Of a stretch of 37,302 nucleotides of DNA, positions 23,197 through 32,400 are shown one piece after another. The notes under the pieces are model-generated. The model was not told the origin of the DNA. It ran no database searches and saw nothing but the letters and a program-made list of their open reading frames with translations. The position numbers and the translations under genes are program-made. The DNA is from Kiritimatiellota bacterium. Lineage in GTDB: Bacteria; Verrucomicrobiota; Kiritimatiellia; RFP12; UBA1067. The stretch is from the NCBI GenBank assembly GCA_009778475.1, contig WRJS01000023.1, forward strand, positions 1 through 37,302, in the 5' to 3' direction. The number at the start of each line of letters is the position of its first letter. Positions within the stretch are counted from its first letter, which is position 1.

Positions 23197-24285
23197 ATGA
23201 AGTGGGTTAAGTGGATTCTGGAGATTGTCATCGGGGTGGGGCTGCTGGTGTGGGCGGTGCGGCTGGTGATCCATACGGAGCCGACGCGGGCGGGTTCGGC
23301 GAAGGGCGAGCGCCCGCCGCCGACGGTCTATGTGGAGAAGGTCGGGGCGGTGGAGATGGATGACACGCTGGACCGCATCGGCACGGCGCAGGCGCGGGAG
23401 TCGGTGGTCGTCACGGCGCAGGTGGCGGAGAAAATCACGAAGATCCATTTCGAGGACGGGCAGGCCGTCAAGCGGGGGGACGTGCTGGTGGAGCTGGACG
23501 GCGCGCGGGAGGCCGTGGCGATGCTGGCGGCGGAACTGGCGATCGCGGAGCATGCGCGGGAGCGGGAGCGGCTGGCGCGGCTGGTGCAGGGCAATGCGGT
23601 GCCGCAGAAGGACCTGGATGACCGCGAGACGCGGCTGGAGCTGGCGCGGGCGGAGAAGCTGCGGGTGGAGACGGAGCAGGCGTACCGCGTGGTCAAGGCG
23701 CCGTTCGCGGGGGTGCTGGGGCTGCGGCTGGTGAGCCTGGGGGACTTGGTGAGCCCGGGGACGCCGATCGCGACGCTCATCGACATCGACACGGTGTATG
23801 TGGATTTCTCGGCGCCGGAGAAGTATGCGGCGAAACTGTCCGCGGGGCAGGCGTTCACGGCGGTGAATGAGGCGTATCCGGGCGTGACGTTCGAGGGGGT
23901 TATCAAGATGGTCGAGCCGCAGGTGAACGCGCTGACGCGGAGCGTGCAGGTGCGGGGGGTGGTGGATAACGCGGGGCACCGGATCAAGCCGGGGATGCTG
24001 CTGAATGTGTCGCTGAGCACGGGGGTGGCGGAGGTGACGGTGGTGCCGGAGGCGGCGCTGGTGAGTTTGGGGGAGAAGCAGTTCCTGTTCACGGTGCCGG
24101 AGGGGTCGGACAAGGTGGCGCGGGCGGAGGTGAAGCTGGGGCGGCGCGTGGGGCGCTGGGCGGAGGTGACGGAGGGTGTCGCGCGTGGGGTGCGGATTGT
24201 GACGGAGGGAATTAGCGTGGTGTCGGACGGGCAGAGGGTGGTCGTGGGGGAGCGGCTCCCGGCGCAGGAGGGGAAGGCTGAATGA
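23197..24285 (+). CDS. RND efflux periplasmic adaptor (membrane fusion protein)
   Basis: The product is 362 residues from the ATG at 23197; a longer open frame upstream does not look coding. It has an N-terminal membrane anchor (WILEIVIGVGLLVWAVRL) and a barrel-sandwich/lipoyl half-motif FEDGQAVKRGDVLVELDG. An alpha-hairpin follows (about residues 105-165), then the second half APFAGVLGLRLVSLGDLVSPGTPI, a beta-barrel (YVDFSAPEKYAAKLSAGQ) and a membrane-proximal end. This is the HlyD/AcrA-MexE type. It links the inner-membrane pump to the outer-membrane channel. Its stop overlaps the pump start (ATGA), so the pair are translationally coupled. Confidence 0.93.
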   Translation: MKWVKWILEIVIGVGLLVWAVRLVIHTEPTRAGSAKGERPPPTVYVEKVGAVEMDDTLDRIGTAQARESVVVTAQVAEKITKIHFEDGQAVKRGDVLVELDGAREAVAMLAAELAIAEHARERERLARLVQGNAVPQKDLDDRETRLELARAEKLRVETEQAYRVVKAPFAGVLGLRLVSLGDLVSPGTPIATLIDIDTVYVDFSAPEKYAAKLSAGQAFTAVNEAYPGVTFEGVIKMVEPQVNALTRSVQVRGVVDNAGHRIKPGMLLNVSLSTGVAEVTVVPEAALVSLGEKQFLFTVPEGSDKVARAEVKLGRRVGRWAEVTEGVARGVRIVTEGISVVSDGQRVVVGERLPAQEGKAE

Positions 24286-27200
24286 ACATCTGCCGCTTTT
24301 CTGTGGTGCGCCCGGTGGCGACGCTGGTGCTGGTGTTCCTGCTGATCGTGTTCGGGCTGATTTCGTTGCAACGGCTGACGGTGCGGGAGTACCCGGACAT
24401 CGATATTCCGACGGTGTCGATACGGACGTTTTACGCGGGGGCGAGCGCGAGCGTCATCGAGAGCAAAATCACGCAGCGGATCGAGGACACCATCGCGGGC
24501 ATCGACGGGCTGGAGATGATTGAGTCGAGCAGCAAGGACGGGGAGTCGAGCGTGATGCTGGAGTTCTCGGTGAAGCGGGACATCGACGCGGCGGCGAATG
24601 ACGTGCGCGACCGCGTCTCGCGCATCCTGCACCTGCTGCCGGATGAGGCGGACACGCCGATTGTGGCGAAGTATGACTCGTCGGGTATGGCGAGCGTGAT
24701 CGTGGGGCTGACGAGCACGGTGATGACGCGGATGCAGCTGACGGATTATGCGGACCGTTATTTCAAGGATCGGTTCTCGGTGCTGGACGGGGTGGCGAAT
24801 GTGACGATCTTCGGCGGGCAGGAGCAGTCCATGCGCATCTGGCTGAAGCCGGCGTCGATGGCGGCGCGGGGCGTCACGGTGGAGGACATTGAGTCGGCGC
24901 TACTGGCGGAGAACATGGAGTACCCGGCGGGGCGCATCGAGTCGGTGGAGCGTGAGTTCACGGTGCGGGTGGCGCGGCAGTATTTCACGGCGGAGGATTT
25001 CAGCCGGCTGGTGGTGAAGCGGCAGGCGAACGGGGACTTCATCCGCATGGGGGATGTCGCGGACGTGCGGCTGGAGCCGAAGCTGACGCGCTCGCAGTAT
25101 GCGTATTTCGGGCAGTCGGGGGCGATCAATGACGGGGAGGCGTCGGTGGGGCTGGGTATCTACCGGCAGTCGAAGGGCAACGCGCTGGTCATCTCGAAGG
25201 GCGCGATCCAGCTGGTGGAGGAGTTCAACAAGACGCTGCCGGAGGGGATGAGCATGTTCATCCGCCGCGACGAGGCGCTGTTCATCAATGAGTCGATCAA
25301 GGAGGTGAAGGCGTCGCTGCTGGTGTCGGCGGTGCTGGTGGTGCTGACGCTGTTCATGTTCCTGGGGGACTTGCGCGCGTCGCTGATCCCGGCGATGACG
25401 GTGCCGATCGCGCTGGTGTCGTCGTTCACGGTGCTGAACCTGTGCGGGTTCAGCATCAACATCCTGACGCTGCTGGCGCTGGTGCTGTCGATCGGTATGG
25501 TGGTGGACGACGCGATCGTGGTGCTGGAGAACGTGCATCGGCGCATCGGGGAGGGCGAGCCGCCGCTCACGGCGTCGGCGCGGGGCGCGTCGCAGGTGCT
25601 GTTGGCGGTGATTTCGACGACGGCGGTGCTGGTGGCGGTGTTCCTGCCGATCAGCCTGTGGAAGGGCAAGACGGGGAAGATGTTCACGGAGTTCGCGGTG
25701 GCGATGAGCGCGGCGGTGTGCTTCTCGAGCCTCGTGGCGCTGACGCTGACGCCGCTGCTGTGTTCGCGGCTGCTGAAGAGCGGGGCGACGGAGGGGTCGC
25801 TGGTGGGGCGGGCGGTGGACTGGACGATGGCGTGGATGGAGCGGGGCTACCGCGTGGTGCTGGGGGGCATCACGAAGGTGAAGATTTTCACGACGCTCTT
25901 CTTCGCGGTGGTGTGCCTGTTCGTGGCGTGGGGCTGGCGGGTGATCCCGGCGGAGTTCGAGCCGTTCGAGGACCGCGGCGTGTTCTTCGTGCAGGTGGAG
26001 GCGCCCGAGGGCACGGGCTTCTACGCGATGAGCGACATGATGAAGGAGCTCGCGCCCGTCACGTCCTCCGTGTTCGAGGATCACGAGTTCAAGTCCGGCA
26101 TCCTCATCCTGCCGATGTACATCAGCGGCGCGAACGGTCCGGTGAACAGCGCGCGCCTGATTCTGGACTTCACCCCGTGGCGCGAGCGTTCGCGCACGAG
26201 CAAGATGGTCGTGGAGGAATTGCGCCAGCTGCTCGGGCAGGGCAAGATGCCGGGCGCGCGCGTGCTGCCGGATCTGCCCGCCGGTATCGGCACGCGCGGG
26301 AAACCCGTCCAGTTCGTCATCGGCGGACCGGACTACAAGGATCTCGTGGAGTGGCGCGACACCATGATGGCGAAGATTAAGAGCTACCCCGGCTTCGTGG
26401 ACGTCAACTACGACTACAAAGAGACCACGCCGCAGTTCCACGTGCAGATTAACAGCGAGCGCGCCGCCGAGCTCGGCGTCCCCGCCAGTGCCGTCGGCGC
26501 GGCGATGGAGATACTGCTGGGCTCTAAGCGCGTCACCACCTTCGTGGATCGCGGCAAGGAGTACGACGTCATGCTTCAGGCGACGCTCGACCAGCGCGGC
26601 TCCCCCACGGATCTGGCGAACATCTACGTGCGCTCCAAGACCACCGGCACCCCCGTGCCGCTGGACAACCTCGTCACCATCAAGGAGGTCGGCGATGCCG
26701 CGACGCTCAACCGCTTCAACCGCGTCCGCGCCATCACGATCACGGGCAACGCCGCCCCGGGCTACAGCCTCGGGCAGGTGCTGGAGTTCCTCAAGAAAAC
26801 CGCCGACGACGAGCTCCCCCCCGAAAAGCAGCTGGGCTACAAAGGGCAGTCCAAGGACTTCATGGACACCTCCGGCTCGATGATGTTCGTGTTCGCGCTC
26901 GCGCTGCTGATCGCCTACCTCGTGCTGGCGGCGCAGTTCGAGAGCTTCATCAGCCCGCTCATCGTCCTGCTCACCGTGCCGCTCGGGATGATCGGCGCGC
27001 TCGCAGGGCTGTGGTTCACGGGCGCGACCATGAACATCTACAGCCAGATCGGCATCATCATGCTCATCGGCTTGGCGGCGAAGAACGGCATCCTCATCGT
27101 CGAGTTCGCCAACCAGCTGCGCGACGAAGGCGTCGAGTTCCGCAAAGCGCTCATCGACGCATCGTGCCTGCGCCTGCGCCCCATCCTGATGACGGGCATC

Positions 27201-27416
27201 TCCACCGTGTTCGGCGCGATACCCCTGCTGCTCGCGCAAGGCGCGGGCGCCGCCAGCCGCCGCTGCCTCGGCGCGGTCGTCGTGTACGGCGGCACGAGCG
27301 CGTGCTTCCTCACCCTCATCGTCGTGCCGACCGCCTACCTGCTCCTCGCCAAATGGCAGAAGCCCCCCCACGCCAAAGAGCACGAGCTGCAAGAAGAGGA
27401 GAAACGCTATGCGTAA
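24282..27416 (+). CDS. RND multidrug efflux pump, inner-membrane subunit
   Basis: The product is 1,044 residues, the normal length for the HAE1 (AcrB/MexB-like) family. Twelve membrane segments are expected, the first at residues 12-30. The proton-relay residues are present: Asp409 and Asp410 in GMVVDDAIVVLENVHR (helix 4) and Lys934 in GLAAKNGILIVEFANQLRDEG (helix 10). It would export hydrophobic or amphipathic compounds using the proton gradient, in complex with the adaptor upstream and the outer-membrane factor downstream. The substrate cannot be read from sequence. GC skew and codon style change around 26.0 kb (G-rich third positions, then C-rich), without breaking the frame. Confidence 0.95.
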   Translation: MNICRFSVVRPVATLVLVFLLIVFGLISLQRLTVREYPDIDIPTVSIRTFYAGASASVIESKITQRIEDTIAGIDGLEMIESSSKDGESSVMLEFSVKRDIDAAANDVRDRVSRILHLLPDEADTPIVAKYDSSGMASVIVGLTSTVMTRMQLTDYADRYFKDRFSVLDGVANVTIFGGQEQSMRIWLKPASMAARGVTVEDIESALLAENMEYPAGRIESVEREFTVRVARQYFTAEDFSRLVVKRQANGDFIRMGDVADVRLEPKLTRSQYAYFGQSGAINDGEASVGLGIYRQSKGNALVISKGAIQLVEEFNKTLPEGMSMFIRRDEALFINESIKEVKASLLVSAVLVVLTLFMFLGDLRASLIPAMTVPIALVSSFTVLNLCGFSINILTLLALVLSIGMVVDDAIVVLENVHRRIGEGEPPLTASARGASQVLLAVISTTAVLVAVFLPISLWKGKTGKMFTEFAVAMSAAVCFSSLVALTLTPLLCSRLLKSGATEGSLVGRAVDWTMAWMERGYRVVLGGITKVKIFTTLFFAVVCLFVAWGWRVIPAEFEPFEDRGVFFVQVEAPEGTGFYAMSDMMKELAPVTSSVFEDHEFKSGILILPMYISGANGPVNSARLILDFTPWRERSRTSKMVVEELRQLLGQGKMPGARVLPDLPAGIGTRGKPVQFVIGGPDYKDLVEWRDTMMAKIKSYPGFVDVNYDYKETTPQFHVQINSERAAELGVPASAVGAAMEILLGSKRVTTFVDRGKEYDVMLQATLDQRGSPTDLANIYVRSKTTGTPVPLDNLVTIKEVGDAATLNRFNRVRAITITGNAAPGYSLGQVLEFLKKTADDELPPEKQLGYKGQSKDFMDTSGSMMFVFALALLIAYLVLAAQFESFISPLIVLLTVPLGMIGALAGLWFTGATMNIYSQIGIIMLIGLAAKNGILIVEFANQLRDEGVEFRKALIDASCLRLRPILMTGISTVFGAIPLLLAQGAGAASRRCLGAVVVYGGTSACFLTLIVVPTAYLLLAKWQKPPHAKEHELQEEEKRYA

Positions 27417-27420
27417 GTCA

Positions 27421-27476
27421 AGTGGTCAGTGGTCAGTGATTAGTGATCAGTGGTTAGTGGCTAGTGGTCAGTGGTC
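27421..27476 (+). repeat. heptamer tandem repeat (8 units of AGTGGTC)
   Basis: Eight back-to-back heptamers follow the pump stop codon by four bases: AGTGGTC twice, then AGTGATT, AGTGATC, AGTGGTT, AGTGGCT, and AGTGGTC twice. All fit AGTGRYY. The changes are confined to the last three positions. It lies between two genes of one efflux system and could affect transcript stability or slip in number. Confidence 0.85.
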
Positions 27477-27596
27477 AGAGGAGACCGAGGCCGCGTTAGG
27501 CGTGAGCGAAGAGGCGGAAAGTGGTTTGTGGTCACGATGAGGCGTTCCAGAAATAGTGGTACAGGTATGAAGGCAGGTTTGACATCTTTCTGGCCA

Positions 27597-27717
27597 TCAG
27601 GGCAACGCCCTGAAATCAATAGCGTAGGGCAACGCCCTACGTTGACGGCACGTTTGATTTGTAGGCTGAAAGCCTACTATCAAAAAGGTAGCGCACGGCG
27701 GGACGCCGTGCGCTACC
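27597..27717. repeat. cluster of four perfect hairpins with 3-base loops
   Basis: TCAGGGC-AAC-GCCCTGA (27597-27613), CGTAGGGC-AAC-GCCCTACG (27623-27641), GTAGGCT-GAA-AGCCTAC (27661-27677), and a 14-bp stem with loop GGA at 27687-27717 (left arm GGTAGCGCACGGCG). All four have loops of three bases. They resemble REP-like palindromes and run directly into the signal peptide of the outer-membrane factor gene. Confidence 0.85.
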
Positions 27718-29117
27718 TTACAACGGCACCGCTCCTCCTGCTCCTGTTCGCTGGGTGCAAGCTCGGGCCCGATTACGAGCGCCCGCACCTCGACGAACCC
27801 CAATCCCTGCTCGGCGACACGGCCAGCGGCGACCTCGACCAGCTCGCCGACTGGTGGCAGAAGCTCGGCGACCCCGTGCTGGCCGAGCTCGTCACCCACG
27901 GCCTCACCAACAGCCTCACCGTCCAGAGCGGCCTCCAGCGCATCCGCCAGGTCCGCGCCCAGCTCGCGCAGTCCAGTGCCGGACTGTGGCCCTCGCTCAC
28001 CGGCGGCGCGAGCTACAGCCCCGGCAAGAAATACGGCGAGCTCTCCGGCGCCGGTTACAACGCCACAGGCGTCCCCAGCGACGGCTCTTGGGGCGGCACC
28101 TTCGCCGGGGGCTTCGACGCCACATGGGAACTCGACATCTTCGGCGGCACGCGCCGTGAGATTGAGGCCCGCGAGGCCGAGGTCGCCGCCGCGCACTTCT
28201 CCCAGCGCGACATCAAGGTCTCCCTCTCCGCCGAGATCGCGACCGCCTACCTCAACGTGCGCATGTTGCAGGACGTGCTGGCCGTGACGCACGCCAACCT
28301 GACTGCGCAGACGCAGTCCGCCGACATCACCCGCAAGCGCCACGAGGCCCAGTCCGCCTCCGGCCTCGACCTCGCCAACGCCGAGGCGCAGGTCTTCGCC
28401 ACCACAGCCCAGATCCCCGCGCTGGAGGCAAGCCTCGCCGACATGATCCTCTATCTGGAAGCCCTGCTCGGCGAGCTCCCGAACACGCGCAAGGAACACC
28501 TGATGGACACCGCGAGCTTCCCGCAGTTGCCCGAGGCGCTGCCCACGATGCTCCCCAACGAGCTCCTGCGCCGCCGCCCGGATGTGCATCAGGCCGAGGC
28601 CGCGCTGGTGGCCGCCACCGCACGCATCGGCGCCGCCGAGGCCGAGCTCTACCCCCACTTCGCGCTCATCGGCGCGATCGGCGCGTCCATGCCCACGCCC
28701 ATGCACCAGTGGAGCGCCTTCACCGAGACCCTGCGCATCGGGCCGCGCGTCTCATGGAACATCTTCAGCGCCGGCCGTGTCCGCGCACAGGTCGAAGAGC
28801 GCAAGGCCCTTGCGGAGCAGGCCGCGCTCGCCTACCGCCAGACTGTGCTGACCGCCTACCGCGAGGCCGAGTCCGCCTGGCAGGGCTATAATCAGGAATC
28901 CCTGCGCAGCGACGCGCTCGGCAGATCCGTCGAGGCCAGCCAACGCGCCGTGCGCATCGCGCGCGATCTCTATGCGAACGGCTACTCCGACTACATGGAG
29001 GTGCTGATCGCCGAGCGCACGCTCCTCACCGCCCAAGACGCCCTCGCCCGCCACCGCGCCCTCCTCGCCCAAAAGCTCATCGCCCTCTACAAAGCCCTCG
29101 GCGGCAGCCTTGAATAA
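27708..29117 (+). CDS. outer-membrane efflux lipoprotein (TolC/OprM family)
   Basis: From GTG at 27708 the product is 469 residues: VRYLTTAPLLLLLFAGC is a lipoprotein signal ending at the lipobox, followed by KLGPDYERP, the classic OprM/NodT start. Two OEP domains follow, with long helices (HFSQRDIKVSLSAEIATAYL, ADITRKRHEAQSASGLDLAN) and RRRPDVHQAEAALVAATARIG marking the second half. The start is uncertain. An upstream ATG at 27567 in frame would place about 47 extra residues, translated from the hairpin cluster, before the signal peptide. The GTG lies inside the right arm of the last hairpin, so palindrome insertion has probably reshaped the 5' end. It completes the tripartite pump. Confidence 0.85.
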   Translation: MRYLTTAPLLLLLFAGCKLGPDYERPHLDEPQSLLGDTASGDLDQLADWWQKLGDPVLAELVTHGLTNSLTVQSGLQRIRQVRAQLAQSSAGLWPSLTGGASYSPGKKYGELSGAGYNATGVPSDGSWGGTFAGGFDATWELDIFGGTRREIEAREAEVAAAHFSQRDIKVSLSAEIATAYLNVRMLQDVLAVTHANLTAQTQSADITRKRHEAQSASGLDLANAEAQVFATTAQIPALEASLADMILYLEALLGELPNTRKEHLMDTASFPQLPEALPTMLPNELLRRRPDVHQAEAALVAATARIGAAEAELYPHFALIGAIGASMPTPMHQWSAFTETLRIGPRVSWNIFSAGRVRAQVEERKALAEQAALAYRQTVLTAYREAESAWQGYNQESLRSDALGRSVEASQRAVRIARDLYANGYSDYMEVLIAERTLLTAQDALARHRALLAQKLIALYKALGGSLE

Positions 29118-29287
29118 CGGGGTGTGACGCGAGTCTCATGCCCCATTGATCGCGCTCGCGCCAACGGCATCCCCTTTGTTGGATGTTGAATGTTCCCGAA
29201 GGCTCGCCCTTATGTGCCAATGTCAATCGGGATGACGATATAACGGTCACACAATGCCTCAAAAGATCGGGAGCCGTGGCGTTGTGT

Positions 29288-29346
29288 TATGGAGTGCGGC
29301 GGCTGTATGCGCCCCCCAAAAAAAAGGGGGGGCGCTGCACTCCATA
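29288..29346. repeat. nested perfect inverted repeat in a 364-base gap
   Basis: The outer arms are TATGGAGTGC (29288-29297) and GCACTCCATA (29337-29346). The inner arms are GCGCCCCCC (29309-29317) and GGGGGGCGC (29327-29335), around a run of A and one G. The structure could be a bidirectional terminator-like fold or a small mobile palindrome; no flanking duplication is evident. The rest of the gap from 29118 to 29391 holds nothing I can identify. Confidence 0.75.
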
Positions 29347-29391
29347 GGGGGCAACATCAATTTAAATGACTATAATTCCTCATTTTTCAGC

Positions 29392-29421
29392 TTGACATTC
29401 TCGCGCTTTCAGGAATATCAT
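29392..29421 (+). promoter_or_regulatory. promoter of the giant secreted protein gene
   Basis: -35 TTGACA (29392-29397, perfect), 18 bp, -10 TATCAT (29416-29421, five of six). The predicted start near 29428 gives a leader of about 54 bases, with AGGAGG before the ATG at 29482. Confidence 0.65.
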
Positions 29422-29481
29422 CGTGTTAATCTGTAACTGGTGTGTAGCCCGTGAGGGCTGGTTTGAGCAGGAGGTTGTCAA

Positions 29482-32400
29482 ATGAAAAAGGTGAATGGTT
29501 TTGTTAAGGCGGCGTGTGTTGCTGCGTGTGCAATGTTATTCGCGGTCGGCGCGTTTGCGGCGGACCGGACGTGGACGGGGCTGGGGATCGATAACGCATG
29601 GACGACGGCGGAGAACTGGTCGGATGACGCGGTCCCGCTGACTGGGGACAACGCCCGCTTCTATCAGGCGGCCGCGGTCACGGTGCCGTCCACAATCACG
29701 ATCCGGGCGATATTCGCGGAGGCGCCGGTGACGGTGACGGTCGCGTCGGGCGCGGTGCTGAATTTCTCGAACAACGGCGCGGAGATTATCGTGTCCTCGG
29801 CCGATGTCACCATCGACGGCGCGGGCGAGATGACGGTGACGCGCAACGGCTCGTCGGATGTTGACTTCGCGGACATCCGCCCGGCCGTCGGGACGACGCT
29901 CACCATCGCCATACCCATCACGGGCGTCCCTGACTCCGGCGTGGAGTTGAACGCTGGCGGGACGCTTGTCCTGGACACGGCCAGCAGCACGTTCACGGGG
30001 TATTCGCGCATCTCCACGGCGGGCGGCGTGATCCTGTTCACGCACCCGGGTGCGCTCGGCCTGAGGGCGATGCGCATTGAGCAGAACAGCCCGTCCAAGT
30101 TCGCCTACATCGGGTCGGGGCCCGCGACGATGACGATCCCGATGGTCGTCACCGCCGGCACCCCGGTGTTCGAGAACACGGGGTCGGGCGCGTTCACGTT
30201 CGCGGGCAGCATCTCGGCGGTCTCGGGCGGCGCGAAGACGCTCACGCTCGCCGCGCCGGGAGGGCAGCCCATCGTGGTCAGCGGCGACATCCTCAACGGC
30301 GACGGCGGCATCGGCATCGTCTTTGACAGCACAGGCCCGCTCACCCTCAGCGGCAACAACAATTTCTCGGGCGCGGTGGCGGTCAACGGCGGCACGCTCG
30401 TCCTCGGCTCGCAGACGGCCATCGGCAGCGCCTCGCAGATCACGATGGCGGACAGCACGACGCTGTCCATCAACCCGTCGGCGGCGCCGGGCTTCGTGAC
30501 CGCGCTCCCGGCGGTCACCGTGTCCGGCGGCCTCACGCTCACGGTCGGCACCGGCACGGAGGTGACGCTCGGGGGGCTGAGCGCCGCGAGCGTCGCCGTC
30601 ACCGCGCCGGGCATCGGCGCCCCCGGCAACCGCATCTTCATCACGGGCTTCCCCACGGGGTTTCTGGGCGCGCACATCACGCTCAACGGCGGGCCCGCGC
30701 AGTATGACGACGTGAACGGCCTGACCCCGTTCGGCCTCAACCAGCAGGGCATCGCGGTCAAGGGCAGCACCCTGCCCGACGGCCCGACCGTCGAGGCGCT
30801 CATCAACCTGACGGCCGTGAGCCAGAGCCCCATCCAGTTCACTGACCCGACGACGCTGTTCAGCCTCACGATGGCTTACGCGCTCGACGACGCGGTTGTC
30901 GATACCGCGGGCAAGGCCCTCTTCGCCAACAAGGTCGCCATCAGCGCGGGGGCGGGCAACCTGACCGTCGGCGTGGCGTCGCAGGACGGCACGCTCCTGC
31001 CGCCGCTCCAGATGCTCCCGCCGCCGCTCATCCCTGACAGCACGGCGATCTCGAACCTGACCCCGGTCATCTGGTACGACCCCTCCGACGCGGCGCTCAC
31101 GGAGGTCTATGCCGGGACCGTCACGCGGCTGACCAACAAGGGCGCGTTCGGCGCGACGCACGACGCGGTGGTGATGCGCGGCGGCCACACCCCGCCGCTG
31201 TACGTCACGGGCGCGGGATCCGACGCCGCCCTGCCCATGCTCAAGATCGACGCGAACAACCACAGCCTCGACAGCATCAACCTCACGGGCATCTCGGGCA
31301 ACGCCGAGCGCACGCTCATCGCGGTGATGAGCCACGCCGTGACGCAGAACAGCATCGCCATGGGCGTGAACACGGCCCGCATGGACTTCTCCATCCGCAT
31401 GGGCATCACCAGCGGGACGCTGATCCGCTTCAACACCTACTCCGGCGACAGGGACGTCGCCTCGCCGCCCGCCGGAACGCCCGCCGTGCTCTCCTTCTGG
31501 AGCAACGCCGACGACGGCAGCGGCGCCCAGCAGGACAGGCTCGGGGCCGCGGTGGACGGCGTCCCGGCGAACACGTGGATGCCTCAGGGCAACAACGCCC
31601 TCATCACGGAAAACACCATGCTCCACCTCGGCTACTGCGCCACGGACAACTCCGGCCGCGGCCAGATCGGCGAGGTGCTGCTCTTTGACTACACCCTCTC
31701 CGCGCAAGAGCGCAAGACCGTCGAGGACTACCTCAAGGCCAAATGGCTGCAACCCAAGCCCGTCGGCGACGCGGACCAGAGCGGCACGCTCGTCCTGCGC
31801 AACGACAGCGACGCGCAACTCACCGTCAACGCCACCATCGCCGAGCCGGCCGGGGGCGCCGTCTCGCTGATCAAGGCCGGCGCGGGCGACGTCACCCTCG
31901 CGGGCGGCATCGCGGTCTCCGACCGCACGCTGATCGACTCCGGCACGCTCTTCGTGAAAACGCCCGGCAACCCGGGCGACATCCTCGGCGGTCCCGTCTC
32001 CGGCGCGGGCAAACTGACCAAGGACGGCCCCGGCATCCTGACCCTGCCCTACTCGGCGGCGAACCTCTACACGGGCGGCACGGACATCCTCGGCGGCACC
32101 CTGCTCATCGGCAACAGCCGCTCCCCCGGCACGGGCGACATCGCCATCACCGACGGCGGCGCGCTCGACGTCGGCGCGGGGATCACGGCCAACAGCATCG
32201 CCCTCACCAACCGCGTCACCGTCTCCGGCGCGGGCGTCGGCGGCACGGGCGCCATCGTCAACAACGGCTTCGTCCAGCAGCAGAACACCTTCCAGAACAC
32301 GACCGTCACATTGCTGGACGACACTACCTTCGGCGGCTCCATGCGCTGGGACTTCCGCGGGGCGCGGGCCGTCCTCGACCTCAACGGCCACGTCCTCACC

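Noticed and set aside
24900..27392. Minus-strand open frame of 830 codons opposite the RND pump
   Set aside because: Shadow of the pump gene in GC-rich DNA; rich in H, R and E with no family resemblance.
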